From Phytophthora sp. 'mugwort' (lineage: Eukaryota; Oomycota; Peronosporomycetes; Peronosporales; Peronosporaceae): a stretch of 64,000 nucleotides of DNA. The position numbers and the translations under genes were made by a program. The DNA is taken from contig JAUCEF010000009.1 of assembly GCA_033558025.1 (NCBI GenBank), forward strand, positions 620,001 to 684,000, written 5' to 3'. The notes under the pieces were generated by a model. That model ran no database searches, had not been told where the DNA came from, and worked only from the letters and a program-made list of their open reading frames with translations. Positions 42,859-52,530 of this stretch are shown here, piece after piece (position 1 is the first letter of the stretch; every line of letters begins with the position of its first letter).

Positions 42859-43769
42859 CTATTCAAATAGGGCTACATACGTCGTGCATTTAAGCAGCCG
42901 CACCCGTTGCTTACGGGCAAGCGAAAGCTTGCGCACCTGAAGTTTTGTGCAGAACACGTTCGTCAAGCCGACAATGGAGGACACTTCTTTGATGCTCTGC
43001 TCGACGTCGTTCATATCGACCAAAAGTGGTTCTACATTAAGAAGGTCGGGCTGAAACTGTACGTTCTCACGGGCAAGGACGCCACCCCGGAGGAGGATCC
43101 ACCCGTGCAGTTCGTCCAGAGCAAGCGCGCACGTCATCAAGGTGATGTTCTTGTGCGCTGTGGCACGGCCAATAGGCAGCTGGGACGGCAAAGTCGGAAT
43201 GTGGCCTCTGGTGGAAGAATATCTGACGCAGCGCGCCAGTGTGAACCGCGTCGCAGGAGTCATTGAGCACAAACCTGTTTCCTTGACGAAAGCAATCTCA
43301 CGCCGGATGCTGGTGGACAATGTCATTCCCGCCATTAGATCAAAGTGGCCGCGCGACCAAATGGGTGTGCCCATCAACGTCCACCCGGACAACGCTCGAT
43401 CTCACGTCGCCTCGACCGACGCGAAGTTGTGGCAGCTGGCCAAAACGTGACGGATGACATATCTCCCTTGTGAACCAGCCAGCACAAAGTCCTGAGATCA
43501 ATGCCTTGGACACGGGGTTCTTCAACGGTATTCAGGCACTCCAGCATCAAGCGATGCCACCCAACGTAGAGGAACTCATCGACGAAGTGCATCTGGCTCT
43601 TAAGTCAACTACTGGCGCTACGCTTAACAAGACCTTTGTGGTTCTACAATTCATGATGCGCCACGTAATGCGCCGTCAAGGTGAGAATGACTTCGGCCTC
43701 GCTCACTTCAAGAAGGATAAGTTGCTTCGAGAGGTTAGGTTGCCCATCTCGCTGCCTTGCGACTCATAG
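42859..43769 (+). pseudogene. Tc1/mariner-superfamily transposase pseudogene
   Basis: Three adjacent frames make one protein. First, FFDALLDVVHIDQKWFYIKK holds the first catalytic Asp (VHIDQKW). After a frameshift near 43125, VMFLCAVARPIGSWDGKVGM and VIPAIRSKWPRDQMGVPINV lead into HPDNARSHV with the second Asp. After a second break at about 43450, NQPAQSPEINALDTGFFNGI holds the third acidic position (N-x-LD). The C-terminus reads LNKTFVVLQFMMRHVMRRQG and FKKDKLLREVRLPISLP. The N-terminal HTH is not seen. Two frameshifts make it inactive, but the protein is otherwise well preserved. Confidence 0.7.
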
Positions 43770-43799
43770 ATTTACTCCAACACGCTTGCTTCTGTGGCC

Positions 43800-45091
43800 C
43801 CGCCGCCGTCAGTACACATTCCATCCGATCTTCATTATTTGAGCTGATCAGGCGGAACAAGCGCCTTCACCGCGCCTATCGCCCTCACGCTAAGCTCATT
43901 GTAGGCTTGGGTAAAACGCTGCATAACTAATATTGCCATTTCATCACGAGGCGGAACTCTGCTCGTTTAATGTTCCTGCGGTCGTTTATTTCCGAATGAA
44001 GGAGTATTAAAATCCGTGGGCAAAAAGGCCTCCTGTATCCACATTAAGAGGGTGTCCCTATATGATCGTATATGAAATGTGCGCGGAAAATAGTATCCCT
44101 TGTAGACTCTGAAAATAAAATTCGAAGTCTCTCTAAGTCCGATAGAGTAGTTAAAAGGTGATCGTGTAGTTGTATGGCTCGTTAAATAGACAGCAGCTGC
44201 GAGCAAGAACTACAGCAGGAAGCATGGCGAGCTGAAGTTGGCAAGCGGACAGGGTGTGGTACATAGTGGCAGAGTGGTGAAGCAGTACAGGGCAAACGGC
44301 AATTGCTGACGAGGGCGAGCTAGCAGGCTTGAGCCACTGATTGACGGCTGCCACGGATGTTGAAGATGGGGCAGCCGGAAGATCGCCAGGAGAGACGAGA
44401 CAGCGGGATAGAGGAGACGAGAATATGTAAGACGGCGAGGAGACGCCGGAATCGTGAATAAGAGGCCAGGAGGCCTTGGAGATGACGACGAGAAGAGGGA
44501 AATATCCAGATAGGGTAGAAGGGCGCCGTAGTTAGAGTTAGTATAGGCGACGAGTGAGGCGACGGTAGTTAGGAGGGTAACGAGCAGCGGTCCGGCTGGC
44601 TCGACCCTCAGTTGCAATTGCGTGCAGGACTGAGAAAAGCTAAGACTAAGGAAGTAGAGCGCGTCGAAACACGGGTTACTGAAATTCAGGTGAGGATAGG
44701 AAGCAGGGCAGTGCTAAGAGGGCAGTAACCAGTAGGGCGACGAGGACCTGGTTAGCGACTGTGGGGGTCAGAGCGAATTGAGTGTCGTCGTCCCGACCGT
44801 GGGGACAAGGGAGGACCTACGCGTACGTATATGTAGTGGGCTCTCCTATGTTCCGTTTGCATATAAGAAATACGGGCTAGCTTGCAGGACATAGCCCAAA
44901 GACCCTTCCCGGGGGTGAAGGTTGCCGATAATGTGTCCTCCTCGTCGTTTTTATCTGTAATAAGCTAGTAGCGGTTTAGTGGTTACTCGTATTCCTCGCG
45001 CTGAGGGACGTCGCTATGCCGAACTTGACTACCTAGGTGTGGAAGCTATATTTTCTGGAAGGAAGGTCGAAAGCAACTGCGGCTGGGGAAA
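43800..45091. other. 1.3 kb without a recognisable gene
   Basis: Purine-rich on the plus strand around 44350-44760, with no coding signature. May be internal or flanking sequence of the LTR-like element that follows. Confidence 0.35.
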
Positions 45092-45498
45092 TGTAACGGG
45101 GTGCCATGAAGAGTGCCAAGTCACTCTTCAGAGCAGGTGTACCCAAGTACACTAAGTGATGTAGCCAAACATCACTATGACGTCAACGGTAATGACGTCA
45201 TGGATAGGTACTACAGATATGGTACAAAGACCTCAGAGTCACTCAATAGGATAACATCTAGGGTACTTATAGGTGACTAATAGTTAGTATGTAGCCGCAT
45301 TAAGGGTCCCTATAAATATATTCAGTTCAAAATCTACCTAATTATGGTTACATTCCCACAGGCCAGGGACTAGTGAACTGCCGTTCTCTGAGAGTTTGTA
45401 TACTCTCCGGAAGTCACACTTCTGTGCGCAAGGTGTTGTGTGCCCCGTCACAGAAAATGCAACGGAGGCGAAGTACCGCCACAGCTACAATCGTTACA
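45092..45498 (+). mobile_element. Possible solo LTR
   Basis: Bounded by short inverted termini TGTAAC...GTTACA, 407 bp, with a TATA-like TATAAATATA at about 45312. The flanking five bases (GGAAA and TTATT) do not form a target-site duplication, and I see no partner LTR, so the call is tentative. Confidence 0.4.
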
Positions 45499-45994
45499 TT
45501 ATTAAATGTGCTTGCCACTCACAAAATATTTGATGTATTAGGCTCACTCATGATAATTGTATTATGCTGTCGCCTATTGATGCTGCCTACCGTCACAATT
45601 CAATATCCCAACTAGTAGACCTAAAACTCACAAGCAAATCACCACGCGGGTATCTCTGCCCCAAACTTATTAGCACGCAAGAATGATACAACTGCCAATA
45701 GCTATGCTAGATAGACCACTATCGAATTTTCTAGATCTATCCACGATATTCTAGATCTAAGTAACCTTGCTCCCGATACATAAAGTTGCCGGGTGATTGC
45801 AAGCTTCCTCATGTATTTGGCGTTGCCAGCAGTCACTTCGCAATTCACATTGCATCTACCATATACTACATACTCGCAACCCCCGCTTCCCAAAATCCTA
45901 CAGAATACCAAGCTAAAACACACGCAACCCCCGGCGCAGCTCAGCAGCGCCGTCGAGAGATGCTAGCCATGCCGGAAGACCTAGAACTTGATAG

Positions 45995-47182
45995 CCGCTC
46001 TGCGTTGGACACCTTCTCGCGACAGATGGTACGCAAGATGACGAAGAGATAGAGACTTGCCGTGTTCCATCCTACGCGTGGTTTGCCGAAGGTGAGGCTG
46101 ACGCCGTTAGGCGTCTGACCAACTTTACCCCACGTGAGATCAACCTGCTCTGGAGCACGGTTCGATCTCACGTCACTCGGTACTGGAACGTTGGAAGAGG
46201 GCGTCGTTCCCAGTTCACCGGAAAGGACGTCCTCTTCATGTTGCTGGAAGTGCTCAAGCACGGTGGTATTTGGGATATAAACGTCCATGTGGTTCACATC
46301 AAGACACCTACATTTATCAAGACTGTTACCTCTTTCTGCCATGTGCTGGCACCGCGGATCTACGACGACTGGGTTCGCGACAAAGCTGACAAGACAATTA
46401 TTCGCGGGCTAGTTACCTCTATGCATACGTTCCAATACTTTCCGTGTGCGCTATACGCAACGGATGTCACGTTCCAGCAGGCTAACCGTCCTGCTGGTAA
46501 CATGACAGAAGCTATGCCCTACTATAGCGCGAAACATAAGCTGTACGTGCTGAAAGTTGAAGTATCGGTAAACCCGCAAGGATACTCAATCAGCTGCAGC
46601 CAACACGAGCGTGGTAACACTCCGGACATCACCATTTTTCGCAACAATATTGTGTTTGATGCCAAGATCCGTGTCAAGTGGGAAGCGGATCACCGGATCC
46701 CTGACGAGGGGCCTCTTTCTGCGGAATATCCGGATGAATGCGCGCTACTGGCTGACAAAGGCTACCAGGGACTGGTGGACCACCTGCGCTGCGTTCACCC
46801 TACCAAGGGATTTAACTTACCACTATCCGAGCAACGTTGCAACAAGAATATTTCCAGCGACAGAGTGCTCGTCGACACTTTTTCGGTCGACTCTGTGGCT
46901 TGTGGAGGATCGTAACGGATAAGTTTAGGTGGAGCGAGCAGCTGTACGACGATATATTTCAAGTGTGTGTAAGCTTGACCAACCTTTCAGGTTGAGTCTA
47001 ACCCTCTGCGAGAGGTCAATGGTGAGGAGTACGCTCAACGAGATAATAGGCTTCTTGCTATTGGCAAGAGAATACAGAAGAAGTGTCGCCTTTCGCAGGA
47101 AAAGTTACGAAGTCGGAAGAAACTTCGCCACCGGATGTCGCTTGACAACTGGGGCAGCGACTCAGAGGAAACTCATCTTTAG
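45995..47182 (+). pseudogene. Harbinger/DDE_Tnp_4-type transposase, frameshifted
   Basis: The frame is open from 45995 (ATDGTQDDEEIETCRVPSYA, LTNFTPREINLLWSTVRSHV) with the first ATG at 46238. It continues through GGIWDINVHVV, FQYFPCALYATDVTFQQANR with the first Asp, YYSAKHKLYVLKVEVSVNPQ, and ECALLADKGYQGL with the second Asp. At about 46875, in a T run, the frame shifts by one: the expected E-x-FFGRL motif is readable as D-T-FFGRLCGLW, so the third acidic residue appears as Asp. The C-terminus in the next frames reads WSEQLYDDIFQVCVSLTN and GKRIQKKCRLSQEKLRSRKK, ending at 47182. A 16-base poly-C follows at 47188-47203. Confidence 0.65.
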
Positions 47183-47204
47183 AGCTACCCCCCCCCCCCC
47201 CCCT

Positions 47205-48112
47205 CTAAGTGCATGTAGAATTCATCGTAATGTCTATACCAGGGAGTCGCTACGTCGTCATCTCCTCGTCAATCAACTAGAATTAGTATGACCACTTCGC
47301 TTTTTCCCAGTTGTTTCCCGCTCACATCGTTAGTCGCTCTCCACAACGAAACTGGTTTTGTGATCTATTTTTTTTCTTAGTTTTTGTAAATTTTGGGTAT
47401 AAAATGTGAAATGGCGGCAACTGCAGCATGTTTCGCACAGAAAACACTAAACCTCGCAGGGTCAACCACGTTCTAGATGCGCCACTTTACACTTGCAAGG
47501 CAATTACAACTTGCAGTACGGTAATTCAGCAAAAAAAGACAAGCAGGCACATCTACAGCGAGTCCAGAAACCTTCCCGCGAGCCCGCACACTGGGTCCAA
47601 CATCCGCACTTGCCCAGACAGGCAGATGGTGGTAGGCTTCATGGCAATGGTGTGTCCGACCAGTGGTCGGCGACCACTGGAGGGTGTCCATCTCGTCTGA
47701 CTGCGCAATGCAGGCCATACCTGGGATAAATTATCCGATTCCCAGTGGCCCTGCTCGATAGCGGGTGCAAATACGACTAACGCAACCCCCGCCGTATTAA
47801 CTGTAAGCCTTACGAAAGGTCGCATTCTAGGAATCCTTGACGACAACCGGATCGTGGCGCTCATTGGCCACAATCCCGCGCGGTATCTCCAATCACAATC
47901 TGGGAGACCGTCAACGCAGTGCTTGACCAGCGACCTGGCCAAGCACTGGCCAGGGCCGCCATCCCACTTCATTTTCGGTCCGGCGCCGCGGATACTGTAA
48001 TACTGTACGCTCCGTACAGTAGCCCGGTGGTCACTTGTTGCACTTCAGTTTGTCATTCCTGTTTTTACCTCGAACCTCGCAAGCGTCACACGGCCCCAGT
48101 CTCCCAACCGAC
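47205..48112. other. Right border of transposon block and SLC26 promoter
   Basis: No gene seen. At about 48052, GTCATTCCTGTTTTTACC resembles an oomycete initiator plus flanking region and lies about 60 bp before the transporter ATG. Confidence 0.4.
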
Positions 48113-50224
48113 ATGTCGTGGCTCAGTGCGCTGACCGGGATGCAGCCTCGCCGCGTGAGTGACCGCTACGCGCTGCCCAAGCCCACATGGCAGCAAAAGG
48201 TGCAGCACTACGCGCCGATCTTCCGGTGGCTGCCCAACTACAGCATCCAGCGCGACCTCAAGTTCGACATTGTGGCCGGAATCACCGTGGCCATGATGCT
48301 TATCCCACAGGAGGTCTCACTCTCCACCATCATGCGCGTGCCGGCGCACCACGGCCTGTACACGGCTGCGACGGCCCCGTTAGTCTACGCCATCTTCGGA
48401 TCCAGTACTGTGCTGTCCGTGGCCAGTGGCTCCGAAGTCTCACTGCTTGTGGGCACGACACTTGAGGACATTGAGGACACGGACGAGCGCGTGGCCACGG
48501 GCATCATGATGGCCTTCCTCAGTGGCTGCATCCTCCTGTTGGTCCGTATCCTCAACCTCAGCCAGATCGCCGACTTCTTTTCGCGCCCAGTAATGGGAGG
48601 CTTCATCTCGGCGGGTGGTCTGCTTATTATGCTCTCGCAGGTCCCCAACGCCCTGGGCTTGAAGCTTAAGTCGCAGGACTACCCGCCTGCGAAAGTGTAC
48701 CAGATATTCGACCACATCAGCGAAACCAACCTGAACGCCTTCGCAGTTGCCGCAATTTCAATCGTCTACCTCATTACCGTTAAGCTCATCAAGAAGCGCT
48801 TCTTCCCGTCCGCCGTGCTTATGCAGCTCTTCGAGAGCGACACGCCACAGCTGAAGGAGAATAGCAAACCAGAAGAGGAGGAACGATTCCTCCAGCACGC
48901 GACCAACTCGGGACACGGATTCTCGCTCACGGACCAGCAGTACACGGCGTACCAGGCGCAGCACACACCTCAGGAGGAGCGGGAATCGCTAGCGGGTGCC
49001 GGTAAGAATGGCCTTACGGTGGAGCAACCTCCCAAGACGAAGAGTGCGCTCCTTGCGATCTTCCTCATGCGCACGCTGTGTGACCTTGGCCCTCTAGTGG
49101 TCTGCATCTTCGGTGGCATTGTCGGCTACGCGCTCGGCCCCTCGCACCTAAAATTAACGGGCGAGATCCCTGGTGGCTTTCCCGAACCGAAGGTGCCTTG
49201 GTATGGCTTTACGTCGCACCTGATCGATGGCGACCGCTTCGGTACGATCCTGTATCATGCGATCACAGTGTCTGTGGTGGTCTTCCTGTCGAGTATTGCC
49301 ATGTCTAAGCGTTTGGCTATCCAGCGTGGCGAGGATATTAACACGGAGCAGGAACTGACTGGCATTGGTATTGCTAGCGTCGTGTGCGGCTTCTTCCAGG
49401 CCATGCCCCCTACGGGCGGTATGTCCCGTACAGCCGTGAACCTGCAAAACGCCCACACTCAGCTCGCGTCGATTATCACGTGCCTCATTGTGGTGCTTGC
49501 CCTGTACACGCTCACGAGCACGCTGTACTACCTGCCGAGCGCCACACTGGCGTCGATTATTATTGTGGCTGGCTGGTCCTTGGTCGAGTTCCGAGAGGCC
49601 AAATGGCTGTACCGCGTCAAACGTGACGAGTTCTTCGTGTGGTCGGCATCTTTCGCACTGACTCTAGGCCTGGGTGTGCTCAACGGTTTGATCGCCTCCA
49701 TCATTTGTTCCATTCTGGCGCTCATGTTGAAGTCGAAGGCACAGCCTGTAGCCATTCTGGGGGAGCTGGACAACGGCCGCTTTGTCGACCGCGAGAACTT
49801 TCCAGAGGCGAACCACCTGGGCGACATTATTGCCGTCCGTGTGGAGAGCTCCTTGTACTTTGCCAACTGTGAGCGTGTGGCTCAGTTCATTGAGCGTGAG
49901 ATGGTACGTCTGTTGACGTTGGGGATCACCACCCGGGGTGTTGTACTGGACACGTTCCACATGAACGACATGGACGCCACGACGATTCAGGTGCTTTCGG
50001 ACACACAGGAGAAGCTGGCCGTGCGTGGGGTGCGCTTTGCTATCGCGAACGCCAAGAGCCGTCTGTACGACATGTTGGCAGCCACAAACCTGCTCAAGCG
50101 CATACTGGCCAATGACCCCACGATTTCGGTCGAGGATGCTGTGAGTATGATGCGAGATTTGCCTCCTCTTGGCAAATCGTCCTCGGCTGCTTCGAGTACG
50201 TCGACGACTAGCAACCCGGTGTAA
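48113..50224 (+). CDS. SLC26/SulP-family anion transporter with STAS domain
   Basis: 703 residues from the ATG at 48113 (MSWLSALTGMQ); the frame opens upstream only with a non-ATG codon, and the initiator-like motif supports this start. The N-terminus has WLPNYSIQRDLKFDIVAGIT and the SulP signature region LIPQEVSLSTIMRVPAHHGL. About ten to twelve hydrophobic segments follow, including FSRPVMGGFISAGGLLIM and AMPPTGGMSRTAVNLQNA. A hydrophilic insert rich in Glu/Gln (about residues 240-310) interrupts the membrane part. The C-terminal STAS domain (about 560-680) contains IIAVRVESSLYFANCERVA and GVVLDTFHMNDMDATTIQVL. By family it exchanges sulfate or other anions at the plasma membrane. Single exon, intact; substrate not deducible. 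Confidence 0.88.
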   Translation: MSWLSALTGMQPRRVSDRYALPKPTWQQKVQHYAPIFRWLPNYSIQRDLKFDIVAGITVAMMLIPQEVSLSTIMRVPAHHGLYTAATAPLVYAIFGSSTVLSVASGSEVSLLVGTTLEDIEDTDERVATGIMMAFLSGCILLLVRILNLSQIADFFSRPVMGGFISAGGLLIMLSQVPNALGLKLKSQDYPPAKVYQIFDHISETNLNAFAVAAISIVYLITVKLIKKRFFPSAVLMQLFESDTPQLKENSKPEEEERFLQHATNSGHGFSLTDQQYTAYQAQHTPQEERESLAGAGKNGLTVEQPPKTKSALLAIFLMRTLCDLGPLVVCIFGGIVGYALGPSHLKLTGEIPGGFPEPKVPWYGFTSHLIDGDRFGTILYHAITVSVVVFLSSIAMSKRLAIQRGEDINTEQELTGIGIASVVCGFFQAMPPTGGMSRTAVNLQNAHTQLASIITCLIVVLALYTLTSTLYYLPSATLASIIIVAGWSLVEFREAKWLYRVKRDEFFVWSASFALTLGLGVLNGLIASIICSILALMLKSKAQPVAILGELDNGRFVDRENFPEANHLGDIIAVRVESSLYFANCERVAQFIEREMVRLLTLGITTRGVVLDTFHMNDMDATTIQVLSDTQEKLAVRGVRFAIANAKSRLYDMLAATNLLKRILANDPTISVEDAVSMMRDLPPLGKSSSAASSTSTTSNPV

Positions 50225-50586
50225 AAGCAAAGAATGCAATCGGAGTCCCATGATCGGAGATATGTAAGCTAAGACGGGAAAGGCTGGCGAGGCAGACTGC
50301 AACGGAATCTCCCTCGGCAAAGCCGCCGAGCAGCCCGTAGTGAATAAATAATCAAGTCGTTATCTACTACTACTGTAGTACTACGTACAGTACTTTAGGT
50401 TTGGTTTACTACTGTAGTACTAAAGTACAAACTACTTCTTCTTTACTGGTACTCTTGAAGTCGTATGAAAAAAAATGTTAGATCTTGCTCGCTATTAGCA
50501 GTACTTAGTTGCCTTAGTACTCAATACCTTAAGTTTAATGTATCAATGCAAGTTGCAGCTAATGCTACTAGAATTCACCGATTCGG
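50225..50586. other. Convergent gap with GTAC-rich palindromes
   Basis: 3'-3' spacer. At 50365-50435, the segment ACTACTGTAGTACTA appears twice, each copy close to palindromic and each next to another GTAC. No gene seen. Confidence 0.45.
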
Positions 50587-51333
50587 CTACGGGGTGATCG
50601 ACTGGTTCGCGCGGTGATTGTCGCGAGTGGGACTCGACTTGTCACCCCTCAACTTGTCCTTTACGTCGTGCACCACATCCTTGGCACGATCGACAATGGA
50701 AGTCGACAAAGATTTCTCGGCCGCGTTGATCTGGTAGTTCAACACGTTGAGATTGAGGTTATCTCGCAGCGTCGACTTGACCAGTGCTTCCACGGTGTCT
50801 GGACTGCTGAGGAGGCCGCCACCATGCTGCTCGCCCGTGTCAAACAGTCCTCCACGGTTGTCAGTCGTTGAGTTCTTGTCGCTCTTGCCGAAGAGTCCGC
50901 TCTTGTTGTCCCTCTCGTTCTCATTCTTGCTGCCCATCACGTTTTTAATGACGCCTTTGACGCCAGTCGCTCGTCCATTCTTCTCGTCGTAGATACGGGC
51001 CGTCTTCTTCAAGACCTCCATCGCATTAGATGTAGCGTTCAGCATGTTGCGGGCAGTAATCGCTTCCGACTTGGATGGCTTGTGGCTTTTATTGATCTGG
51101 TGGGCCACACGCTTCAAGTCCGACGAAGTGTCCTTTGCGTTGCGAAGGTCGCTCCGCATGTACGACTTGGCCGTGTTGACGAGATGGTTGCCATGTCGAC
51201 TGTCGTACTCCGACAGGTTCTTCTTAAGCACTTTGAGGCATAGCGCCGCGTCGTCGGCGGTCTGGATCAATACCTTAGCCAACGAGGAGAACTCGTTCTC
51301 AGCAGCGGCGTTACGGTCGGCGGATTTACCCAT
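50587..51333 (-). CDS. Member 2 of the unnamed three-copy family (248 aa)
   Basis: ATG at 51333 (MGKSADRNAAAENEFSSLAK). Helical N-terminal half with KVLIQTADDAALCLKVLKKN, YDSRHG, SDLRNAKDTSSDLKRVAHQI, KPSKSEAITARNMLNATSNA, and MEVLKKTARIYDEKNGR. A variable Asn/Gly/Lys/Asp-rich middle (about 130-175, with repeated GGLFD/GLFG) separates this from SPDTVEALVKSTLRDNLNLN. The end is amphipathic (SIVDRAKDVVHDVKDKL) with a charged tail. No signal peptide, transmembrane helix or known motif. It is divergent from member 3, whose ATG is 1.2 kb away, and converges on the SLC26 gene. Confidence 0.75.
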   Translation of the reverse strand: MGKSADRNAAAENEFSSLAKVLIQTADDAALCLKVLKKNLSEYDSRHGNHLVNTAKSYMRSDLRNAKDTSSDLKRVAHQINKSHKPSKSEAITARNMLNATSNAMEVLKKTARIYDEKNGRATGVKGVIKNVMGSKNENERDNKSGLFGKSDKNSTTDNRGGLFDTGEQHGGGLLSSPDTVEALVKSTLRDNLNLNVLNYQINAAEKSLSTSIVDRAKDVVHDVKDKLRGDKSSPTRDNHRANQSITP

Positions 51334-52530
51334 GATTAAGTTAATCTTTGGAACGTTTCAAGTTGGTTGTTGGGGGATCGGCTTGTGCGTTTGAAGTCAC
51401 GTTTGGAAATGAATAGCAGCTAATAGCACCGCAAAAAGCTCCTCGTGGGAGAGTAGTGGGGCCACAATGAGATTTTCTCATTTGAGAAATGCTGGACGCT
51501 CAAGAAAATAATTAATGGCTGCAGCAGAACGGATCCTGCTGCAGACTACTATTAACACTGGATATAAGCACAAAAACACCGAAACTGTGCTGACCGCACC
51601 GCAAAGTACGATAACACCCTAATTTAAACTAAACTCACACCCTAACCTACCAATCCACCGAAGGCTCGCTGCGCTCGCGAGCGTTAGAAGCCTAGGCCCG
51701 CTACGGCTCCCACGCGAAGCCTCCGCTGCCTGGAGCGCAATGTTGGCCTGGGTTTTCATCCGCGTGCTTAGCACACGGCCTGCAAACCCCATGGCATGCT
51801 CGCTCCGGTCGTCCCTACTTTGTACAGGTGCTGGTGCTGTTTTTGCGGTGTGTGCATTCAAAACGGACGGTTTTTTGGTATTTACTCATGTTAAAGTTCG
51901 CAGACTAACAACATAATACCAAAAATGATTAATATTCACTGATGACTCAGCGGTTCGAAAAGCGATAGGTAGGGCAGTGCAGCACATAGCTGCGGTAAAA
52001 TACCAATTATGGCACGGTTTCGATTGGCTTAGAAACTGTAGTGTAGGTACCTCGATTTATGAAACTTGTGTATAAAAGCTTATTATTGGAAAGAGGATAC
52101 ACAAACGGAGCTGATAAACACAGTAAGAGACCTTTTGTACACACGGAAGCGACAGGCAGTCGATAGAAATATACAGGTAAAAGCTGTGGTCCAGTTTGTG
52201 GCACGGTTCATGCAAACTTTGGTCAATTCAAACCCCTTGGAATATCTTATACTTCGGAAGGGCCACGTTTGGCGAAAGTATACTGAAACCAAGCTTAAAA
52301 GCGTACTATAATTGGCACCGTGCTACAATTGGAATTTTACCTTATGACATGTTTGGCAGTCTAGTTCACACCTTGGTATTGTCGCGTAGTTGTCGCTTTC
52401 AGCCATCAACATTTAGCAGCTTCAAGGTCAAAATGCACCAAGCGGTATTCGAGCTGGCTGACCGCTCCTCACTTCGAAACGTGATCGCAAGTGCAAACAC
52501 CACTTCAAGTTCAATAGCACGAGCGCGAGC
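51334..52530. other. 1.2-kb divergent intergenic region
   Basis: Shared upstream region of members 2 and 3. A GC-rich segment at about 51655-51850 contains GCTCGCTGCGCTCGCGAGC (self-complementary) and looks like repeat-derived sequence. An accompanying minus-strand frame (51619-51861) has no family. CCCTAA-like words near 51620-51645 are too few for a telomere repeat. Confidence 0.4.

Noticed and set aside
44210..44617. 135-codon minus-strand Leu/Ser/Pro-rich frame
   Set aside because: Repetitive purine-rich sequence on the plus strand produces it; no signal-peptide pattern or domain is convincing.
46238..46915. Harbinger frame as an intact 225-residue gene
   Set aside because: The frame is open upstream of the ATG with family sequence and the catalytic motif continues in another frame after a one-base shift, so it is a broken larger gene.
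48035..48112. 26-residue N-terminal extension of the SLC26 protein
   Set aside because: It begins with TTG and overlaps the initiator-like promoter motif; the ATG at 48113 is preferred.
51620..51650. Telomere-like CCCTAA words
   Set aside because: Only a few irregular copies; not an array.
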